A stretch of DNA of 23,386 bases. Origin: Eimeria necatrix. Its lineage: Eukaryota > Apicomplexa > Conoidasida > Eucoccidiorida > Eimeriidae. Positions 18,112 to 23,386 of the stretch are shown here, in pieces (the first letter of the stretch is position 1; every line of letters begins with the position of its first letter). Made by a program: the position numbers and the translations under genes. Location of the stretch: positions 1 to 23,386 of the forward strand of contig NW_013654447.1 in assembly GCF_000499385.1 (NCBI RefSeq), written 5' to 3'. A model generated the notes under the pieces. It saw nothing but the letters and a program-made list of their open reading frames with translations. It was not told the DNA's origin and searched no databases.

Positions 18112-19180
18112 CCGGCAGGGGTGAGCTTCTGTGGGGAGTCGAAGCCGGGCTGCTGCTGGGGGCCAGGAATTCGGGGAAGTTCCCCCGCGGCTCTTCGCCG
18201 GAAAGCAGACAAGCCAGGGAGTCCTCCAAGTCGGACTTGTAAGACGCGAGCGGCTGCCAGGGCGCTGCAGCTGCTGCCGAGCCTCTGCCGCGGCGGGCCG
18301 CTGCTGCTGCTGCTGCTGCTGCTTTGCCCGTCCATCTGGCGCTGACTGCAGCTTCGACGCAAGGCCCGGGCTGCAGCAAAGGGCCGGGCCGGGCCCTCGC
18401 AGCGGCGAGGGCCAGCAGGGCGGAGTGGGCGGGCAGGAAGTGAAGAGCAGCGAGCAGCCCCTTGAGGGCAGTGCAAAGCTTGCGGAGTTCGAACTTGGAG
18501 TGCAGCTCGGGGGAGGAGAGGGGCTGGAAGCTGAGGACCCACTGCTCGAGACAGAGGCCCGCGGGGCCCTCCTCCGCTGCTGCTGCTGCAGCAGCTGCTG
18601 CAGCAGCTGCTGGCCGCAGCAGCTGCTGGCTGCCGCGGCCGCCGCTGCGCGAGCCGCCCTCGCCTCCCCACAGCCGCAGGGCCGGGGCCCCCTCGCCCGC
18701 GTCCGCGTCTTCGAAGCCGCTCTCCGAGTTCGCCCGCGAGGCCCCGCGCGCCCCCGGCAGCCGCAGCCCCACTGCCACTCGGATTTGCCAGCAGCGCTGC
18801 AAGCTGAACTTGGGGTCGCACAGAAGCGCCGTCCGCAGGCTTTCGAGCTGCGGCACCTCCACGCGGAAGTGCCGCGCCGACTCCGGAGAGAACTCCGCGG
18901 AAAACTGACACGCGCTCCGCAGCGGCCTCCCGCAGCTCCGGCTGCACTGCCCCGCAGCGCTCCCGACTCCTTCTCCGCCAGTCGCCTCCCACTCCGACGC
19001 GCCCGGGCCGCTTGAAAGGGCCAGCTCCAGCTCACCCCACGCGTGCGTCGGGCAAAGCACGTTCACCCGCTTTCCAGAAGGCGAGCCGATCAAGGGGAAG
19101 AGCCGGTGCGCAATTATTGCTTCCAAAGACGCCGTTACCCACTCGGTCATCAAGTATTCAAGTTGCCTCGGGGATATCAT
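15082..19180 (-). CDS. ATG13-like HORMA-domain protein, three exons, about 1177 residues
   Basis: Minus-strand exons 19180..16096, 15768..15368 and 15129..15082 join in phases 1 and 0 (donors GTGAGA and GTGCGG; acceptors TTCTTTGCAG and GCTCATCAG). Start is ATG at 19180; the TTG further upstream is not needed. Conserved blocks are confined to residues 1-260: QLEYLMTEWVTASLEAIIAH, then RHFRVEVPQLESL, LCLEQWVLSFQPL, and FELRKLCTALKGLLAALHFL followed by PAHSAL. Their order and spacing match the ATG13 HORMA domain (helix with IIxxR, LExW strand, helix ending LLPAY). ATG13 is the regulatory subunit of the ATG1 kinase complex that starts autophagosome formation. The rest is disordered with many Ala, Ser and Gln runs. 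Acidic stretches (NLDEELLAAEGEEEMLEEEM) and the C-terminus LAKALKAFEEIENDFKSAGF look conserved. Another HORMA-like protein is the main alternative; small extra introns are possible. Confidence 0.6.
15915..15928 (+). repeat. Degenerate dispersed palindrome GGTGTACAGGCACC
   Basis: Outer arms GGTG and CACC are intact around a changed centre. It sits in the first intron of the ATG13-like gene (15769-16095). Confidence 0.5.
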
Positions 19181-19318
19181 CTCGCGGCTTCCTAACCCGC
19201 GCGCACGGGCTTCCAATCAGCCTTCAGACACTTCTTATGCAGCTTTTTCATGCCTGGCCATCAGAAATTCCCTTCGAACGACTGCAAAAGGCCCACGGAA
19301 ATTCGCGAAATGCCTGCT

Positions 19319-19334
19319 GGACTGCATGCAGTCC
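19319..19334. promoter_or_regulatory. Perfect 16-bp palindrome with TGCATGCA core
   Basis: GGACTGCATGCAGTCC equals its own reverse complement. TGCATGC(A) is a core recognised by several ApiAP2 factors. It lies about 140 bp upstream of the ATG13-like start codon. Confidence 0.5.
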
Positions 19335-19871
19335 TCCCCAGAGAGGCTTGGTGGCGCCATCGTGTACGGGCGTACGAGATACTTGTGTGTTTCTCCATAA
19401 TTTCCGTCGGTTCTCCTCAGTAATCAAAACTTTTGCAAAATTAATGTATTTGAAGGGGTTTCAGGCAATCCCTTATCTGCTTTCCCTGCAGATCACCCCT
19501 TATCAGTGGCGCCAACAAACTGGACCATTGGACCACTGTGCGACAACTGCCAGAAGGCTAGCGGGAAACTCTGCACCAGAGAATTACTGAAATCCTACAG
19601 TTTTAGGTATAGGTGTTTAAGTAGCGAAGTAAGTGCAGTATTCTACGAGTGGCTGAGACTGTACAACAGACAAGTCTAGTGACGCGTCCGCGCGGGGACC
19701 GGCGGTAGGGAAACTTGAGCGAATAGGTGTGACGGAGATGTTTTCGGACTAGAAAGCTGCCTAGACTGAGGCGTTTCACTGTTAGTTGCAGTTTTCTGGA
19801 CTGTTTTCCGGGACGTGCCGGCAAAGCCGCGGACGCGTGGTGTAGGCACAGTTCCGGAGCGCGAGTGGCGG

Positions 19872-19885
19872 GGTGTCCAGACACC
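19872..19885 (+). repeat. Dispersed palindrome, GGTGT-CCAG-ACACC
   Basis: Perfect 5-bp arms with a different centre, followed by GCAG as in the strongest copies. It lies about 220 bp upstream of the 20101 start codon. Confidence 0.6.
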
Positions 19886-20100
19886 GCAGCGCTCAGAGGC
19901 TCGTCCGACGATCACTATTTGCCGAACAGATGAATCTACAGCAGTGCGAGTACGTGAGTGTTCACTGACGACATCGATATAGGTAAGCGAGTTTGGCCCA
20001 CGCAAACACTGTTGGCAACTCTCACAATTGCGAGTTCAGTCAAGTTCGCGAGCCGCCGCTACCGTGTTGAACACTGTGCCCCCACGCAAGCCACGCGAAG

Positions 20101-20643
20101 ATGCTGGACGCTTCAAGAAGCACCCTCGACAAGTTCACGTCGCAGAACCCGCAGCAGATCATGGAGGGGCTGTCGGACTTGGCGAGCAAGTCGCGGGACG
20201 AGTTGTCGGCGCGCTTCGTCGCGCTGCAAGCCACGGTGGAGTCGTACTCCAAAGTGGACATCACGAACCACGTAGTGTCCCACGTGGTCGATAGCGTGCG
20301 GCCCAAGAACCTGGCGGAGTCGCTGAGCGAAGGCAGTTCGAGCATCCAGGAGACCGTCGCGGGGTACACCAAGTCCGTCAAGGACATGCTGCCGATGGAC
20401 CGCATTTACGAGCTCCTCGCCTCCACCTTCGACGTCTCTGCCAAGCTGGACCAGCTCAAGGCCATTCGCATTCAAGACATTTCCCCCGGCAAGACCATCC
20501 AGGACCTCACTGAGTTCAGCGACCTCTCCGGCGCCTACGAAACGCTGCGCCAGCGCGTCCGCTCCGTCCTCGAGCCTGTTGTCCACGCCGTCGCCTCCAT
20601 GGAGCTCAACCAGAAGTTCACTGACTTCACCCACCGCTTCTGA
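20101..20643 (+). CDS. Uncharacterised helical protein, intronless, 180 residues
   Basis: A complete ATG-to-TGA frame with an in-frame TGA 33 bases upstream, so 20101 is the first possible start. I do not recognise the family. The protein has no signal peptide, membrane segment or Cys, and no homopolymer runs. It is predicted largely helical with amphipathic stretches (SDLASKSRDELSARFVALQA, YETLRQRVRSVLEPVVHAVA). Pro-containing turns recur (VRPKN, LPMDR, ISPGK). A repeated spacing of Val/Leu and charged residues suggests a coiled-coil or helical bundle. It differs from its neighbours in lacking CAG-encoded runs and introns, and lies in the repeat-poor segment. The G/C-rich third positions and even composition support real coding. 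Confidence 0.8.
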   Translation: MLDASRSTLDKFTSQNPQQIMEGLSDLASKSRDELSARFVALQATVESYSKVDITNHVVSHVVDSVRPKNLAESLSEGSSSIQETVAGYTKSVKDMLPMDRIYELLASTFDVSAKLDQLKAIRIQDISPGKTIQDLTEFSDLSGAYETLRQRVRSVLEPVVHAVASMELNQKFTDFTHRF

Positions 20644-22529
20644 GTCCGCGACCCCAACCCCTCCGCGCTTGCTGCTATGCGCTCCAGCCTCCACCGCGGC
20701 GCAGTCGCCCGAGGAGCGGCATCTTCGCGCTGACACCCACAACCGCAGCCGTAAGGCTCTAGCCTTCGGCAGGTTCACTCGTCGCCTTGGCCTCGGAAAG
20801 CCCTGGTCAAAGCAACCCTTCTCTTTTCACGAGCCTCTTGCATTTGTGCTCGTTACGCTTCGCCTGCACTGCGCAGCGCATACCTGTCTACCCAAAGGCC
20901 ACTCTTGCCTCTCATTAGACGCTCCGTAGAGCGCCAAGTGGCCACAACTAGAAAACCCATTGAACGCTTTTCAAATATGAATGTTCGCTGTGAGAGAGAC
21001 AAGTCAACTTGAAGATCCCTCTCTTCACCCGCTGCTAATTCTCGTAATAGTTCATCTTTCCGTTGCCTTCCCGCTGCACGAGAACGTCCACCAAGTCTCA
21101 GGCCGTGATATGAAAATATGTTCAGCGACTTCAGCTTCTCCCTAGCGTCCGCAGTGCAGACACAACCGTTCAACACTTATTTGCAGGTGAATCCATAGTG
21201 TCTAACTGCATCTGCCAGACACCATCACTGCACGCTCTGAAACGTGTTCCGCACATTATCTGTAGCTCAACTGAACACTAAGCCGCGATACTGGTTCGGG
21301 TGATTCAAAGTGTGTGGGAGTAGAAGGTGTGGGTTTTTTTCTTCCTTGCTTCTTCAGTGAGGCATGGGAAGGAAGGGTTATCGCGTACTGTGCAGAGAAA
21401 CCGCCTTCCTCCAAATACGCCATTCATGAATTCGGAATTTATTATTCTACGGGATGACGTTTCCTTCCATTTAATGAACTACGAACCTCGGTTCCTTCAA
21501 AAGCAAGCCTGCCATTTGTTGCGCTAGCTAATTGATGTTTCGTGGCGGCTTTCCTGGCATTACTACGGAAAGGAGGACTGGCACGTTGTAAACTACAAAA
21601 TATATATCCATACTTTATCCAGTGCTCCAGTGCGCGCTTTCTCAAAGAAGAGTACTACTCATGCTGAACTGACATTGTCGATACATTTTTCCGATGTCCG
21701 TTGCATTTGTTCATGAGTTCTGAACTTGAAGGCGCAGATGTATCGATTACGCTCTGCAGTGCTCTGCGTGATCCCAGCGGAGGGTTTGGCAGTCGTGCAG
21801 CTCGTTGCTGTTTGTAGTGCGCGGCGATGTAGAATGTCTCGACTGAATGTGCTGTTGCAGCCTTCGCAGCAGCGGCGGCTCTGTTGGTCGCTTTTGCACA
21901 AATCCGCCTGTGCGTGCGTTTTGCACAAAAGCGAAGAGTTCAGCCCGCGGCGGATGTGGGGGAACACGTGAGGGGAAAGTAGTGCGGCAGTTGGTACTTG
22001 GTGGCAGCTCCTTAGGCTGGCAGATCTGCAGCAGAGAAAGCAGCAGCAGCCTTCACTTTGTCAGGCCGCGGCCGAAGCAACAGGCGGCGAAGCTGCACTG
22101 CAGCAGCAGGAAGCGCAGCAGCGCGTCGGAGGATGGCCGGATGGCCGCGCCGCTTGAGCTTTTCTTTTTCGTTTGAATTTGCCGGTTTCCCACTTCTCAA
22201 ATTTGCAGCCAAAGAGAAGGAGCAGCAGCAGCAGCTTTCAGCTCAGCGGCGAGCGGCCGTCGGGCCGTGCAGATTCGCCGCTGCAGCAGCAAATGGGAAG
22301 GCAAAGCGCTTCGACTTGCAAACTCCGTTCCTTTGGACTCGAGTTTACGTTTGGACTCGAAAGAACGTCGACTTAGCGGCGGCGCGGGGGGTGGGTGGGG
22401 CTGAGTGCCTGCTGCTGCAGCGGCTGCTGCTGCAGCTGCGCTGCATGCGGCGTGCATGCAGGCTGCGTGGCTGGCTGAATTTTTGGGTGTTTTCCGCAAA
22501 ACTTTTTCTCGTGTTGCCCCCAGCGGAGA
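20644..22529. other. Repeat-poor intergenic region, no gene recognised
   Basis: About 1.9 kb of mixed composition with no long frame showing a domain. The 5' part is probably 3' untranslated sequence of the 20101 gene. From about 22030 short CAG groups return. TGCATGC words at 22442 and 22453, some 80-90 bp before the EF-Tu start, may be promoter elements. Confidence 0.5.
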
Positions 22530-22599
22530 ATGAGTGCTGCGAGTGCGTTGCGCGGCCTCCGCGTCGGCTGCTGGCTGCGTGCGCTGCAGCCGCTGCGCT

Positions 22600-22631
<32 letters not shown>

Positions 22632-23021
22632 TTGGCGCGTCGGTGGCTGGCGAGCGGCTCGTTCGAACGCTCGAAGCCGCACGTGAACGTGGGGACCATT
22701 GGTCACGTGGACCACGGCAAGACAACGCTCACTTCGGCGATCACGCGGGCGCTCGCGGCCCAGGGCCTCGCCGCCTTCCGCCCCTACGCCGCGATCGACG
22801 CCGCCCCCGAAGAGCGCCGCCGCGGCATCACCATCCGCGCGGCCACCGTCGAGTTCGCCACCGCCCGCCGCCACTACGCCCACCTCGACTGCCCCGGCCA
22901 CGCGGACTTCGTCAAAAATATGATAACGGGCGCGGCCCAGATGGACGGGGGGGTCTTGGTGGTCTCTGCGCCGGACGGGCCCATGCCGCAGACCAGGGAG
23001 CACGTGCTGCTCGCCAAACAG
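22530..23021 (+). CDS. Mitochondrial elongation factor Tu, first exon (partial gene)
   Basis: ATG at 22530 opens 164 codons ending at AAACAG|GTCTGC. The first 24 residues ([20 protein letters not shown] and on) are Arg-rich without acidic residues, as in a mitochondrial presequence. Ten Ser encoded by AGC and [13 protein letters not shown] follow. The GTPase domain then starts: GHVDHGKT (G1), [14 protein letters not shown] (G2), [20 protein letters not shown] (G3), and [16 protein letters not shown], where EF-Tu continues with VGVPY and the G4 NKCD motif beyond the window. EF-Tu delivers aminoacyl-tRNA to the ribosome. Because the apicoplast encodes its own tufA in related parasites, a nuclear copy with this leader points to the mitochondrion. 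The poly-Ser run separates presequence from enzyme. Two extra copies of the exon's tail lie downstream. Confidence 0.9.
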
Positions 23022-23022
23022 G

Positions 23023-23023
<1 letters not shown>

Positions 23024-23069
<46 letters not shown>
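23024..23069. repeat. (CTG)n at the EF-Tu 5' splice site
   Basis: About fifteen CTG triplets begin directly after GT of the inferred donor. Confidence 0.9.
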
Positions 23070-23071
<2 letters not shown>

Positions 23072-23142
23072 GGTGGCGGTGGGGGTGGGGGTGCTGCTGT
23101 TTGCTGCTGCTGCTGTTTGGTGGTGGTGCTGCTGCTGGGGGG

Positions 23143-23211
23143 GTGTTGGTGGTCTCTGCGCCGGATGGGCCCATGCCGCAGACCAGGGAGCACGTGCTGC
23201 TGGCCAAACAG
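23143..23211 (+). repeat. Second copy of the EF-Tu exon 1 tail
   Basis: A 69-bp copy of 22953..23021 lying 190 bp downstream, with the same GTCTGCTG continuation. Three differences (GTC/GTG, GAC/GAT, CTC/CTG) are all synonymous. No AG acceptor precedes it and it is out of frame with the first copy. Confidence 0.95.
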
Positions 23212-23212
23212 G

Positions 23213-23213
<1 letters not shown>

Positions 23214-23246
<33 letters not shown>
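23214..23246. repeat. (CTG)n after the second exon-tail copy
   Basis: About eleven triplets in the same position relative to the exon tail as the first CTG run. Confidence 0.9.
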
Positions 23247-23248
<2 letters not shown>

Positions 23249-23323
23249 TGGTGGGGGGGCTGCTGTTTGCTGCTGCTGCTGCTGTTTGGTGGTCGTGGTG
23301 GTGGTGCTGCTGCTGTTGGGGGG

Positions 23324-23386
23324 GTGTTGGTGGTCTCTGCGCCGGATGGGCCCATGCCGCAGACTAGGGAGCATGTGCTGCTGGCT
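23324..23386 (+). repeat. Third copy of the EF-Tu exon 1 tail (cut by window end)
   Basis: Sixty-three bases matching the second copy, 181 bp further on, with three further synonymous differences (ACC/ACT, CAC/CAT, GCC/GCT). The window ends within it. Confidence 0.95.

Larger units (their letters stand above)
19181..20100. promoter_or_regulatory. Repeat-poor divergent intergenic region
   Basis: This 920-bp stretch separates the ATG13-like start (minus) from the 20101 gene (plus) and probably holds both promoters. It contains a perfect 16-bp palindrome at 19319 and a palindrome-family member at 19872. It has no CAG/CTG runs. A plus-strand frame 19237..19590 is open but shows no domain. Confidence 0.5.

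Noticed and set aside
16604..18124. Long plus-strand open frames opposite the ATG13-like gene
   Set aside because: They are mirror images of GC-rich, CAG-rich coding sequence; translations are Arg/Ala/Cys/Ser-rich without domains, whereas the minus frame holds conserved blocks and phase-matched splice sites.
17659..19035. Second minus-strand frame of 458 codons overlapping the ATG13-like gene
   Set aside because: Arg/Ser/Ala-rich shift-frame reading of the same DNA; no domain.
19237..19590. 118-codon plus-strand frame upstream of the 20101 gene
   Set aside because: No domain or homologous pattern is seen; it lies in the expected divergent promoter region.
22197..23207. Large minus-strand frames opposite EF-Tu
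   Set aside because: Shadow of the EF-Tu exon and CTG runs.
1..23386. tRNA, rRNA or recognisable transposon genes
   Set aside because: I looked for cloverleaf-like blocks, rRNA motifs, transposase or reverse-transcriptase motifs and found none.

Overview
The window reads as nuclear DNA of a coccidian apicomplexan, most probably an Eimeria species. Three signs support this. CAG/CTG runs occur throughout, read as poly-Gln, poly-Ala or poly-Ser inside otherwise normal proteins. There are interstitial blocks of the plant/apicomplexan-type telomere heptamer TTTAGGG/AAACCCT. Apicomplexan genes with introns are present, including an acylated PH-domain protein. The species cannot be told from this sequence alone. 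Most long open frames are shadows of CAG/CTG tracts; I kept only frames supported by domain signatures, splice sites and matching intron phases.

Layout. 1-890: the 3' end of a plus-strand gene ending in a TAF3-type PHD finger, interrupted by one intron. 891-4283: about 3.4 kb without a clear gene, holding CTG tracts, a pyrimidine tract, telomere-like heptamers and a 20-bp AGCT-rich minisatellite. 4284-7825: a five-exon plus-strand gene for an acylated PH-domain protein (APH); its introns carry a 34-bp minisatellite, a 1.2-kb TGCCATTAACAG array, telomere-like blocks in both orientations and a duplicated exon tail. 8563-11153: a minus-strand LRRC51-like leucine-rich-repeat gene whose 1.5-kb intron holds 44 indel-free copies of a 10-bp unit. 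11160-15080: mostly satellite DNA, with some coding-like islands and a possible 68-residue secreted protein. 15082-19180: a large minus-strand gene (3 exons, about 1177 residues) whose N-terminal part resembles the ATG13 HORMA domain. 19181-22529: a repeat-poor stretch with one intronless 180-codon gene (20101-20643). 22530-end: the first exon of nuclear-encoded mitochondrial EF-Tu, running off the window.

The genes do not form a pathway; the shared theme is how they are built. Introns are filled with satellites, acceptors often end in GCTGCAG, and homopolymer runs sit between conserved blocks. Two observations stand out. First, in both APH and EF-Tu the last 63-69 bases of an exon plus its 5' splice site are copied again inside the following intron, and all nine differences between copies are synonymous third-position changes. 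Second, a palindrome, GGTGTACGTACACC or the looser GGTGT-N4-ACACC, recurs at least eleven times, often followed by GCAG.
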